A stretch of 22,919 bases of DNA from a virus. Within the stretch, counting starts at the first letter, position 1; each line of letters begins with the position of its first letter. The notes beneath the pieces are model-generated. The model had not been told where the DNA came from and searched no databases. It worked only from the letters and a program-made list of their open reading frames with translations. The stretch is from the IMG/VR virus record IMGVR_UViG_3300025264_000123, positions 1 to 22,919 of that record. One strand, 5' to 3'. The position numbers were made by a program, and so were the translations under genes. This document shows, one piece after another, positions 4,603 through 11,892 of this stretch.

Positions 4603-6807
4603 ATGGCCGACAAAGAGAAGAATCTCGCTGATTACACCGACGATTACGACCGTCTTCGCGCTCAGAAGGCCCGAAATGTCGGTTCTGTCGAATTACGGAT
4701 TCTGACGAATCTGTCCTTTGCGTCTGGTGAGCATTGGGTCGGCACGCAGAATCGGGTGCTATTTACGCGGAAACGCGATCCAAACAAGCTGTATCTGGTG
4801 TTTAATCTCGCCGCACAGATGCTCTACAAGATGATGGGGCGTCTGAGCAGCATTGCGCCGGTCTTCAAGGCCAGAGCCGACAAACAAGACCCGAAATCCA
4901 TTGCGGCGTCCGATGTCGTGAACAAACTCGTTCGCGCTCTTGACGAAAAGCTGGATCAGCCTTCACGCACCTGGGAAATCCTCTGGTGGATGTCCATTGG
5001 CGGCGTGGCGTTTGAATATGTGCCGTGGGTCAAAGACGCCACGATGGAACCGATGCCGCAGTTCGATCCCGAAACCAATGAACTGCAATGGACTGATGCA
5101 CTGACGGGTCAGGTCGTGCCTGAGTCTGAACGGCAACTGATGTTGTCGCAGGGGCGCAATCCAGAGGAATTTCAGGTCATTGAGGATATGGTGCTGGCTG
5201 GAGATGTGGGTAGCGAGATATTAAGTCCGTTACAAGTGTTTATTGATGCTTCTGTGCGGTCGATTGACGATCTGGCTCCTGATCAGGCGGTCTATATCGC
5301 CAAAATACGCACCTTGGGGTGGATTGAAGCCAATTACGATGTAAGTAAAGATTCTATTCAAAATATTAAAGATGCGACGGATGTGCGGATTCTCAGCACC
5401 GATATTAAGCAATTCGGTGATCCGACCGGATCGGTGCATCTCCAAGACCTGATTCCACGGATTCAGGGGAGTCGTACGCAGAATGACCCCGATATGGCGG
5501 TGGTGGTTGAGCGATTCCAGCCTATTTCCGAGAAAAACCCCCGTGGGAAATACAGCGCCTTTATTCCCGGTGAACAGATCCTTCACGATGGGGATAACCC
5601 CTACGAATCCATCCCACTGGTCGATTTCCACTGGAGTCCGACCACAACAAGTTTCTGGAACAATGATTACGTCAGTGACCTCATTGCTCCGCAACGCTTC
5701 CTCAATAAGCGACTGTCGCAGCTTGGGGAACAGGCCAATGCGTCAATTTATGCCGACGAACTGCTTGGACCGACCTTAAAGCGGGACGATATTCCGTCTG
5801 ATTACCCTGCTCCGATTGAAGGGGGATTAACAGATGGTGGCGTCAAAATGGTGCAACGGCGTGATCCTCCGCAATTACCAGCGTGGTTTATGCAATCAGT
5901 GGAACTGACACTGAAATTGATGCGAGAAATCGCTGGTGGCGTGGATTTATTCTCAGAGTCGAAGTTTCCTGGTCAAATGCGTGGTCCGATGGCGGTCCCC
6001 ATGCTTCAGGAGATTATTGATACCCAATGGGGGAATCTCTATCAGCATTTGGGTCAGCGACTCGGCAAAGTCAAGGAAATGCGGATTAACCGTGTGAAAC
6101 AGTATTATCCTCCGTTTCGGACGCTGCATTACACCGATAACAGCATGAAAGATGAAGTATTTATCTTTCAGACCTCAGATATTCTGCGTTCTGGCACGGA
6201 TTACTCTATTACCGTTGAGCGAGGGAGTCTGATTCCAGAGCTTCGAGCTTTACGGGAAGCCCGTATTCGTGAGCATTTACAGTCACCATTGAGTGTGCTG
6301 TATATCGACGAGCGTACAGGGCGTATTGACAAGGAAAAGATTGCGGCTGACCTGAGTATGGGCGATATTGGTCGAGAAGATGAAGAATCTCGCTATCGGA
6401 AGCTCGCCATGCACCTTGTCGAGCGTCTGTGGCAGGGTGAACAGCTTCCAGAGCATATTCCCATGCCCTTCTGGAACCTGAAAGTCATTATGGATGAATT
6501 GGAGTCCGAAATGGCTACGACAGAATGGTTGTCAGCCAGTCCTCCGATTCAACAGGGATTTGTGCAATTCTGGAATAAATGTCGTCAATTCCTTGTCGAT
6601 TCTGCGAAACAGCGACAGGAAGGGATGCAGGATCAGCAGATTCAGGGCGCGGTGGCACAGGCCGCACAACAAGCCGCAGCAAAAGCCGCAGCCGAAGCGA
6701 TTGATATGGCAATGGATCAATTCAAAGCCAGTTCAGAGATTGCGCCTCAAGCCCCTCAAGCCTTAGCTCAGGCCATGTCAGAACAGAATCAGCAAGGACC
6801 GCAGTAA
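4603..6807 (+). CDS. Portal protein (P22-like size class)
   Basis: A 734-aa protein placed directly between terminase and scaffold/capsid genes, the classical portal position. The N-terminal region (YDRLRAQKARNVGSVELRIL) and the long mixed core resemble podoviral portals of about 700-750 aa (P22 gp1 is similar in length). The central region includes SIGGVAFEYVPW (131-142). The C-terminus has a long Ala/Gln-rich helical stretch (about 683-715, AQAAQQAAAKAAAEAIDMAM) that fits a barrel/crown-type coiled coil. Twelve copies would form the DNA entry channel and docking site for terminase and adaptor. The call rests on size, order and fold-like features. Confidence 0.85.
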   Translation: MADKEKNLADYTDDYDRLRAQKARNVGSVELRILTNLSFASGEHWVGTQNRVLFTRKRDPNKLYLVFNLAAQMLYKMMGRLSSIAPVFKARADKQDPKSIAASDVVNKLVRALDEKLDQPSRTWEILWWMSIGGVAFEYVPWVKDATMEPMPQFDPETNELQWTDALTGQVVPESERQLMLSQGRNPEEFQVIEDMVLAGDVGSEILSPLQVFIDASVRSIDDLAPDQAVYIAKIRTLGWIEANYDVSKDSIQNIKDATDVRILSTDIKQFGDPTGSVHLQDLIPRIQGSRTQNDPDMAVVVERFQPISEKNPRGKYSAFIPGEQILHDGDNPYESIPLVDFHWSPTTTSFWNNDYVSDLIAPQRFLNKRLSQLGEQANASIYADELLGPTLKRDDIPSDYPAPIEGGLTDGGVKMVQRRDPPQLPAWFMQSVELTLKLMREIAGGVDLFSESKFPGQMRGPMAVPMLQEIIDTQWGNLYQHLGQRLGKVKEMRINRVKQYYPPFRTLHYTDNSMKDEVFIFQTSDILRSGTDYSITVERGSLIPELRALREARIREHLQSPLSVLYIDERTGRIDKEKIAADLSMGDIGREDEESRYRKLAMHLVERLWQGEQLPEHIPMPFWNLKVIMDELESEMATTEWLSASPPIQQGFVQFWNKCRQFLVDSAKQRQEGMQDQQIQGAVAQAAQQAAAKAAAEAIDMAMDQFKASSEIAPQAPQALAQAMSEQNQQGPQ

Positions 6808-6947
6808 TGGCGGTGAATCGGAAGCGTCTTCAGGGCAATATGAAGATGATGATGAAGGAATATAAAGACAATCCCAAAAAATTCAACGGTGGAAAAAAGC
6901 AAGCGATGGCGATTGCCTATTCCAAAACTCGTCGTCGTAAAACTTGA
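6807..6947 (+). CDS. Basic 46-aa micro-protein
   Basis: ATG 6807 overlaps the portal stop (TAATG). The protein begins MAVNRKRLQGNMKMMMKEY and has a basic end KKQAMAIAYSKTRRRKT. The pattern K-K-Q-A-x-A-I-A-x-S-K resembles short phage proteins of unknown function of the type labelled DUF6496; the assignment is from memory of the motif. Highly basic, so nucleic-acid or procapsid-interior binding is plausible. Its TGA overlaps the -35 element of the promoter at 6944-6973. It is too short for most length cut-offs, but coupling and composition argue that it is real. Confidence 0.65.
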   Translation: MAVNRKRLQGNMKMMMKEYKDNPKKFNGGKKQAMAIAYSKTRRRKT

Positions 6948-6973
6948 CACTAGCAATTATTGATTCTTATACT
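6944..6973 (+). promoter_or_regulatory. Strong sigma70-like promoter for the scaffold/capsid operon
   Basis: TTGACA (6944-6949), an exact -35 consensus, is followed after 18 bases by TATACT (6968-6973), one mismatch from the -10 consensus. Transcription should start near 6980. The scaffold gene begins at 7092, giving a leader of about 110 nt. Placement just before scaffold and major capsid fits the need for hundreds of copies of these proteins. Confidence 0.7.
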
Positions 6974-6989
6974 GCAAAAGACTGCACGA

Positions 6990-7046
6990 TTCGCCTAGAG
7001 CGAACAAGGCACGCGAACACGCGGTTTGGGACTCCCCGGCAGGGGA
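6990..7046 (+). promoter_or_regulatory. Leader RNA with three small tandem hairpins
   Basis: Downstream of the promoter lie three short inverted repeats: TTCGC/GCGAA (6990-7004), CGCG/CGCG (7012-7023) and TCCCC/GGGGA (7033-7046). They precede the AGGAGAG ribosome-binding site at 7081-7087. They could stabilise the scaffold/capsid mRNA or tune translation; each stem is only 4-5 bp, so the structure is tentative. Confidence 0.35.
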
Positions 7047-7091
7047 ATAACCTATTCGGCACTCGCAGACCACTCGACTGAGGAGAGTTTG

Positions 7092-7910
7092 ATGGCAGAA
7101 GATGATGTCAATGTCGCACCGGAACAAACAGAGTCTAGTGCGGCACCAGAAAACACTGAAACAGGAGGCGATACCTCATCATCCGGTTCCTGGCCCGCAG
7201 AGGCTCAAGCCGAATACACGAGGAAAACACAAGCTCTTGCCGACGAACGCAAACAGTGGGACTCTGAGCGTTCCCAACAAACGCAGCAGCTACAGCAATA
7301 TGCACAGCAGTTGCAGCAGCAGCAATATGCGAGACAGGCACAGCAACAATCGCAACAGTCACAGCAATCAAACAACACGATGCTGGATCAGTTACGAACG
7401 ATGCCGTATCTGGATGGGAACACCGCCGCCCAACTGATGGAGCGCATGGTCAATGAGGGAATTAACCCTCTGAATAATGCGCTCAAACAGCGTGATCAAG
7501 CACTGGCGGCGTTGTATAAGGATTACAAGTCCTTAAAAGACAGTGTTGGTGCTTCTCAAGGCAAGCAAGCGGAAAAAGACCTCGAACATCGGTTTACGAA
7601 AATCCGTGAGGAACAGGGACTCCCTGACAATGAGATAGTGAACGAACTGATGCGGGATGTGTATTACTCGCATGAGGGAGATACACTGGATCAGGAATAC
7701 CCCGATATGCTGCGAAAGCGGTGGGAGGGGATTCAAAAAGCGGTCAGGGACGGAGATCGGGCTGCGGCAAAAAAGGCGAAGGAATCACCGTTTCCCTCAC
7801 AAGGGGGACAGATTTCTCCGACGAGCGGCAAGACTGGTGGCTACAAGACGCCTGAAGAACGGGCGAATGAATTGTGGCCGATGATCAGTCCCGGTCAATC
7901 GGGTGAATAG
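7092..7910 (+). CDS. Capsid scaffolding protein (272 aa)
   Basis: Start ATG 7092 is chosen because AGGAGAG lies 4 nt upstream; an in-frame TTG at 7026 has no ribosome-binding site and lies inside the leader. The protein is hydrophilic: an acidic N-terminus (MAEDDVNVAPEQTESS), a very Gln-rich helical section (about 60-95), a predicted helical middle and a Lys-rich region (KKAKES). Lack of a hydrophobic core, coiled-coil character and location immediately before the major capsid gene are typical of phage scaffolds, which guide procapsid assembly and leave or are cleaved before packaging. No protease motif is visible. Confidence 0.75.
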   Translation: MAEDDVNVAPEQTESSAAPENTETGGDTSSSGSWPAEAQAEYTRKTQALADERKQWDSERSQQTQQLQQYAQQLQQQQYARQAQQQSQQSQQSNNTMLDQLRTMPYLDGNTAAQLMERMVNEGINPLNNALKQRDQALAALYKDYKSLKDSVGASQGKQAEKDLEHRFTKIREEQGLPDNEIVNELMRDVYYSHEGDTLDQEYPDMLRKRWEGIQKAVRDGDRAAAKKAKESPFPSQGGQISPTSGKTGGYKTPEERANELWPMISPGQSGE

Positions 7911-7939
7911 ATATCGACCTCAGAAGGAGTTGATTACTC

Positions 7940-9229
7940 ATGGCGAGTACAACTGATGTCGTTGAAGCCTTGAAATACACCTATGGTGTGGATCAAGTCT
8001 CGTACTTGGTCAACCAGGAGGTTGTCTGCTGGAATATGTTCCAGAAGGCGAAAAAACCTGTTGGTGGTCGAGGGCAATTCTTGATGCCCATTATGGTGAA
8101 AAACCCCGGTTCGTGGACAGGTCTTGCGGAAGGTGGTTCGTTGCCGTCTAACCTCAATCCCGATACGACCGAGGCATCCTTCAGTCTGGAAGAATTTGCC
8201 GGACTGTACAACATGTCGTGGAAACTCCTCCAAGACGCACGGAACTCAAAGTTTGCGTTTCAGACGGCGTTGAAAATGATGGAGGCGGGTTTCCGTCGTC
8301 GTGTCCTCAAGCTCCTCAATGCCGACCTCTTGTCTGATGGTCTTGGCAAACTGGCCGTGATGCCAGCCGCCGATAACCAGACGACGATTACCGTCGATGC
8401 TCTACCGAGTCTCGATGTCGGCATGGTCGTTGACTTGATGGATGCGTCGGACAACAACGCGAAGTTAGCTGACTCTGCAACGGTCACAGCGATAGATGCG
8501 CCAAATCGTACTGTTACGATTAGCGGTTCTGCGCCAAGTGGCACCGCCGCAGGTGACTACTTCGTCATTCAAGACACGGTGTCGTCAAGCACCTCATACC
8601 ATACCAATGGTTTGTTGGGCATTATTGACAACGATGATCCGCCAACACCGAAGGGTGACTTTGGTGGGATCGACCGTGGTACCGCAGGGAACGAATTTTG
8701 GGAATCTGTGGTCTTGGCTAATGGTGGCACTAACCGCGCACTGACAGAAGACCTGCTGATGCAGCTAGAAGATTCTGTCCGTGAAAAAGGTGGGGCCAAG
8801 TTGAACTCCTACATCTCCAACCTGCCGATTATTCGCCGGTATCACGAACTTCTCCGCGAAGATGCGTTCTTTGCGATGAGTTCACCGAAGGCGTTTGATG
8901 GTGGGTCTGGTGTGGGGCGTGATGGTGGGGCGCAGCAAAAAGGTAAAGATGGTGGCGATGGCCGCACGATTTACCGTTTTAGCGGCAATCCGTGGCACGC
9001 AGAGCCGTATTTTGCGGCGAATACGATTATCGGTCTGGATACCAAGCATTTCTTCATCGGTCACGGTGAAAATGCGGTGCCTCGTCCGGTATCGGAAATC
9101 TTCGATGGAACACCGTTCTTCCGTCAGACTTCCAACTCCACTTTTGAGGTGGCGTGGTACTGGCAGGGTGAGTTGCTGAGTGATAATCCAGCGGCAGGTG
9201 CGAAGATTGAAGACGTAGCAGAGTCGTAA
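7940..9229 (+). CDS. Major capsid protein, HK97-fold type with inserted beta domain
   Basis: A 429-aa protein behind GAAGGAG, directly after the scaffold. The N-arm (1-60) ends in GQFLMPIMVKNPGSW. An acidic and helical segment, about 74-135, includes EEFAGLYNMSWKLLQDAR, corresponding to an E-loop and spine-helix-like region. Residues about 148-212 (TITVDALPSLDVGMVVDL through GDYFVIQD) are a beta-rich insert like those on some HK97-fold capsid proteins. The C-terminal part has SYISNLPIIRRYHELL and NPWHAEPYF. It should form the icosahedral shell. Fold assignment is by layout, size (P22 gp5 is about 430 aa) and position. Confidence 0.85.
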   Translation: MASTTDVVEALKYTYGVDQVSYLVNQEVVCWNMFQKAKKPVGGRGQFLMPIMVKNPGSWTGLAEGGSLPSNLNPDTTEASFSLEEFAGLYNMSWKLLQDARNSKFAFQTALKMMEAGFRRRVLKLLNADLLSDGLGKLAVMPAADNQTTITVDALPSLDVGMVVDLMDASDNNAKLADSATVTAIDAPNRTVTISGSAPSGTAAGDYFVIQDTVSSSTSYHTNGLLGIIDNDDPPTPKGDFGGIDRGTAGNEFWESVVLANGGTNRALTEDLLMQLEDSVREKGGAKLNSYISNLPIIRRYHELLREDAFFAMSSPKAFDGGSGVGRDGGAQQKGKDGGDGRTIYRFSGNPWHAEPYFAANTIIGLDTKHFFIGHGENAVPRPVSEIFDGTPFFRQTSNSTFEVAWYWQGELLSDNPAAGAKIEDVAES

Positions 9230-9243
9230 ACTGAGTAGGTGCG

Positions 9244-9282
9244 GGGGGATGGAGTCTTACTGGAGAGTCAACTCTGTCCCCC
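9244..9282 (+). terminator. Strong hairpin after the capsid gene, terminator or attenuator
   Basis: GGGGGATGGAGT (9244-9255) pairs with ACTCTGTCCCCC (9271-9282), a 12-bp GC-rich stem with two wobble pairs around a 15-nt loop that could itself form a 3-bp stem. It begins 14 nt after the capsid stop. The following TGTTACTT is only a weak T-run, so partial termination or 3'-end stabilisation of abundant capsid mRNA is more likely than full stop. Confidence 0.5.
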
Positions 9283-9309
9283 TGTTACTTCGCCAGAAAG
9301 TAGGTAACT

Positions 9310-9711
9310 ATGGGTATTAAAGCAATCGCTCGACTTGCGCCGGTTCATGTGGTCTATACCATTTCAGCAGGAGAAGCTGCTGATACGGGGATCTTTGTCG
9401 CAGACCAGGATTACGAAATCATGGATGTGCGCGAGGTTCACAGCACGGCTGGAGCCAGTAGCACGACGTTAGATGTTGGTGTGGCTGCATCGGGGACGGC
9501 CCCGGCGAGTCTGACCACCGCAATAAGTTCAGCATTGGCGTTGGATAGTACGGCAAATACGCCAGTGCAATCGACCCTGACATCGACGCTTGCTAATCGT
9601 AAGCTCGATAAAGGGGAGCAACTGTCGTTGAATTACACCGGAACGGTGACAGCCTACGAAGGATCTGTGCATGTGGTGTTGAAGCCGGTCCGTACGAATA
9701 CAACGTATTAA
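9310..9711 (+). CDS. Putative capsid decoration or head-fibre-type protein (133 aa)
   Basis: A Thr/Ser/Ala-rich, beta-dominated protein with alternating hydrophobics (APVHVVYTISAGEAADTG, then IFVADQDYEIMDVREVHS) and an end SLNYTGTVTAYEGSVHVVLK. This profile, a beta-sandwich placed right after the major capsid protein, matches small decoration or head-fibre-type proteins seen downstream of capsid genes in many phages. It would bind the outer capsid surface. The ribosome-binding site (AGTAGG) is weak, and a terminator-like hairpin lies upstream, so its amount may be set below that of the capsid protein. Confidence 0.6.
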   Translation: MGIKAIARLAPVHVVYTISAGEAADTGIFVADQDYEIMDVREVHSTAGASSTTLDVGVAASGTAPASLTTAISSALALDSTANTPVQSTLTSTLANRKLDKGEQLSLNYTGTVTAYEGSVHVVLKPVRTNTTY

Positions 9712-9719
9712 GGAGGCGT

Positions 9720-10364
9720 ATGGAGGTCTTTGATCCTGTTCGGTACTCGCTAGAGGAAAACAAGTTTTTCCTGTCACATTTAGGTGAATCTCCTGTTTCG
9801 GCTCTTCAGGAAACACTCCCAAATGGGGTGAATCCAGTTGCGGTGCAAGAAGTTCTCGGCCAGTTATATGAACTGGAAGAACTGAACAAGCATCGTGGGA
9901 TTGCATGGGCAGGAAAAGAGGCGATTTCTGACACCATTGGCAAGTATTTACATGAGCATGAGCGGTGGAGTGAAATGTCCACTCGTGGTGCGCCCCGGTT
10001 TCCAACGATGCACGCCTGGGATGGTCGTGGTCGTCCACATCGGGGTGGCATCACTTCTGATGCTGGTTCAGTCAGTACGTATTTTGATGAAAATGGTGAG
10101 CGAGTCTCGTTTCGGGTTTCCTTGAGAGATGCGGCGTCTGAAGTATTTCAGGCACCGTGGGCAAAAAAGGCAGAACCCGTACCGGATGCGTTGATTGAAG
10201 ATACTGAGAATGGCTCATTAAAGTGTCCCGTCGATGGATGGGTGGCAAACTTTAAGCCAGAATCTCGCCAGTCCTACAACATGGCCCGTGCGCGTATGTC
10301 GAAACACTGTAAAACGAGCAAGGATGATCGTGTTCGTGAGTTCGGTATGAAGGTTTTCGGATGA
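9720..10364 (+). CDS. Hypothetical protein with C-terminal Cys/His motif (214 aa)
   Basis: ATG 9720 follows AGGAGG with only 3 nt spacing; no better in-frame start is near. The N-terminal half is helical (EVLGQLYELEELNKHRG, 44-60). The C-terminal end has a single Cys169, then His196-Cys197 in KCPVDGW...RMSKHCKTS, suggesting a zinc-finger-like fold with one ligand outside the motif. A Gly/Arg-rich loop (DGRGRPHRGG, 101-110) lies in the middle. No family is recognised. Position between decoration and adaptor genes suggests a structural or DNA-associated virion part. Confidence 0.6.
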   Translation: MEVFDPVRYSLEENKFFLSHLGESPVSALQETLPNGVNPVAVQEVLGQLYELEELNKHRGIAWAGKEAISDTIGKYLHEHERWSEMSTRGAPRFPTMHAWDGRGRPHRGGITSDAGSVSTYFDENGERVSFRVSLRDAASEVFQAPWAKKAEPVPDALIEDTENGSLKCPVDGWVANFKPESRQSYNMARARMSKHCKTSKDDRVREFGMKVFG

Positions 10365-10846
10365 TAGACACCCCACCGATTGAGGAAAGTCCTCAGTTTT
10401 GGCATCCTAATCGGTTTGGGGTTCAGTTTGCACCGGAGTCCTTTCGACAGCAGCTTCGGGGTATACATCACGATTTGGAGGCCACATGGCATCCTCTTCG
10501 TGAGCGTTGGTTGGTCTGGTACAAGCGTCCTCGTATACAACACCATCGGTCTAAAGGATGGCTGTTGTTGTTTGTGGTGGAAGACTCTAGTGGTCAATAT
10601 GTCCCACTGGACACCCGCGCACTTGCCGCCTGTTATGAACAGAGCGGTTTTAAGTGGGGGTCTGGTAAGAAATATTGGGCTAGGGTTGAAGAAGAGTCAC
10701 AGCGAGAGCAAATGGAACGCGATGCTGACCGAGAGCAAGAGCTTTCGGACGTAGGGTCTGATCGATGGGATCATACGAAAATACAGGTCAGTATGCGTGG
10801 TCATTCCTCTGGCAGTAAATTTGTGAATCACCATGCGGGGGATTAA
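10361..10846 (+). CDS. Hypothetical protein (161 aa)
   Basis: Starts by ATGA overlap with the preceding stop (ATG 10361-10363, TGA 10362-10364), so translation is coupled. It has a compact aromatic N-terminal part (ATWHPLRERWLVWYKRP, 41-57; KGWLLLFVVED, 65-75), a KWGSGKKYW segment, and a charged helical segment EEESQREQMERDADREQELS (110-129), then a His-rich end. The Trp-rich core suggests a small globular beta fold. No known family is recognised. Its steady partner position with the upstream gene suggests they act together. Confidence 0.6.
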   Translation: MIDTPPIEESPQFWHPNRFGVQFAPESFRQQLRGIHHDLEATWHPLRERWLVWYKRPRIQHHRSKGWLLLFVVEDSSGQYVPLDTRALAACYEQSGFKWGSGKKYWARVEEESQREQMERDADREQELSDVGSDRWDHTKIQVSMRGHSSGSKFVNHHAGD

Positions 10847-10851
10847 GTCTT

Positions 10852-11529
10852 ATGGCTACAGGCCAATCGCTGTTGGACACGATGGAAGTGATGGATCGTG
10901 GTCTTCAGCTTCAGTCAGGTGAAACGGGTGTCACGCTCGGTCTTCGTGCCTTAAATTCAGCCCAAGACCACTTTGAGTCCATGATGGCATTACAGACGAA
11001 TGTCATGGCTTCGAGTATCGGCACTCTCACGACATCGGCCAGCACGGAATCGACAGCTTTTCCTACAGGATTGATCCGCCTGGATCGCTTGCAGTTTATT
11101 GATCCGACGACAAGTCGTCCTTCGTGGGACTTAGAGCGTGTGGGATATACCGGAGATCACTACACTTCGCGTACGTTCTATCCGTCAGTGCAATTCAATG
11201 CCACGACGACGGGTCGTCCTGTGCGATACTGGACAAATGGAAGTCACATCTATTGGGATCCGCTTCCTGATGCGACACATACAGTGCGGTATTACGGGAT
11301 GAAGGCCGCTGATGATATTACGGCAAGTGGGACATTTTCGTATCCAGATATTGTGATGCTGCCGATTGCCCAGTTTGCTGTTCGGATGCTGCGTGTTGGA
11401 AAAGATGACGAGGCGGGTCCGGTGATTGACTTAGGGAATCAGATTTTTGGTCCGGTGATACAAACACTGGCACGGTTTAATCGGGATCGTGCGCCTGGTT
11501 ACGATTATCGGTATACACATACAGAATAG
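10852..11529 (+). CDS. Putative head-to-tail adaptor (connector) protein (225 aa)
   Basis: The N-terminus is helical (LGLRALNSAQDHFESMMALQ, 29-48), and the middle is beta-rich with PTGLIRLDRLQFID (71-84) and RPVRYWTNGSHIYWDPLP (121-138). The C-terminal helix has PIAQFAVRMLRVGKDDEAG. A helical N-terminal bundle with this later pattern resembles phage adaptor proteins of the SU10/gp6-like kind that ring the portal and hold the tail. Size and position after the capsid module fit. The call is from layout and motif feel, not a search. Confidence 0.6.
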   Translation: MATGQSLLDTMEVMDRGLQLQSGETGVTLGLRALNSAQDHFESMMALQTNVMASSIGTLTTSASTESTAFPTGLIRLDRLQFIDPTTSRPSWDLERVGYTGDHYTSRTFYPSVQFNATTTGRPVRYWTNGSHIYWDPLPDATHTVRYYGMKAADDITASGTFSYPDIVMLPIAQFAVRMLRVGKDDEAGPVIDLGNQIFGPVIQTLARFNRDRAPGYDYRYTHTE

Positions 11530-11538
11530 GAGTGCCTG

Positions 11539-11892
11539 ATGGCGTTCATTCAGGAAGATTTTCAGGATATCAGAGATACACAACTCATTAAACGCGCCAA
11601 GATTGACGCGGCGAGTAGTGGTGACAATACCCTTGTTGCGGCAGTCACGGGAAAGAAGATTCGTGTCTTGGCCGCATTCTTCACCATGACTGGTACAGCC
11701 GTCACTATTCGATTTGAGGATGGTGCTGGCGGGACCGCTCTCACCGGACAGATGGGACCGACTGCGGGACAGACGATTGTCCTGCCGTTTAATCCGGTCG
11801 GCTGGTTTGAAACGTCTGATGCCACGCTACTGAATATGGAACTTGGTGGGTCACAGTCGGTTGATGGCGCGTTAGTCTATATCGAGGCGTAA
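11539..11892 (+). CDS. Small beta-sandwich virion protein (117 aa)
   Basis: ATG 11539 follows TAGGAGTG. The protein is a regular beta pattern: TLVAAVTGKKIRVLAAFFTM, then TAVTIRFEDGAGGTALTGQM, PFNPVGWFETSD and DGALVYIEA. Small all-beta proteins of this kind are frequent beside tail-fibre genes and may bind fibre, tail or capsid. It resembles the 133-aa protein at 9310 in general build, but not enough to claim duplication. Exact function is unknown. Confidence 0.55.
   Translation: MAFIQEDFQDIRDTQLIKRAKIDAASSGDNTLVAAVTGKKIRVLAAFFTMTGTAVTIRFEDGAGGTALTGQMGPTAGQTIVLPFNPVGWFETSDATLLNMELGGSQSVDGALVYIEA

Noticed and set aside
5230-5694. 154-codon minus-strand ORF inside the portal gene
   Set aside because: Shadow of the well-supported portal frame; no ribosome-binding site and no recognisable domain.
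5975-5990. Match to the operator core (GGTCAAATGC) inside the portal gene
   Set aside because: A lone 10-base match in a coding region without dyad or neighbours; expected by chance or codon use.
9529-10038. 169-codon minus-strand ORF spanning two plus-strand genes
   Set aside because: It crosses a clear gene boundary with a strong plus-strand ribosome-binding site and has no coding pattern of its own.
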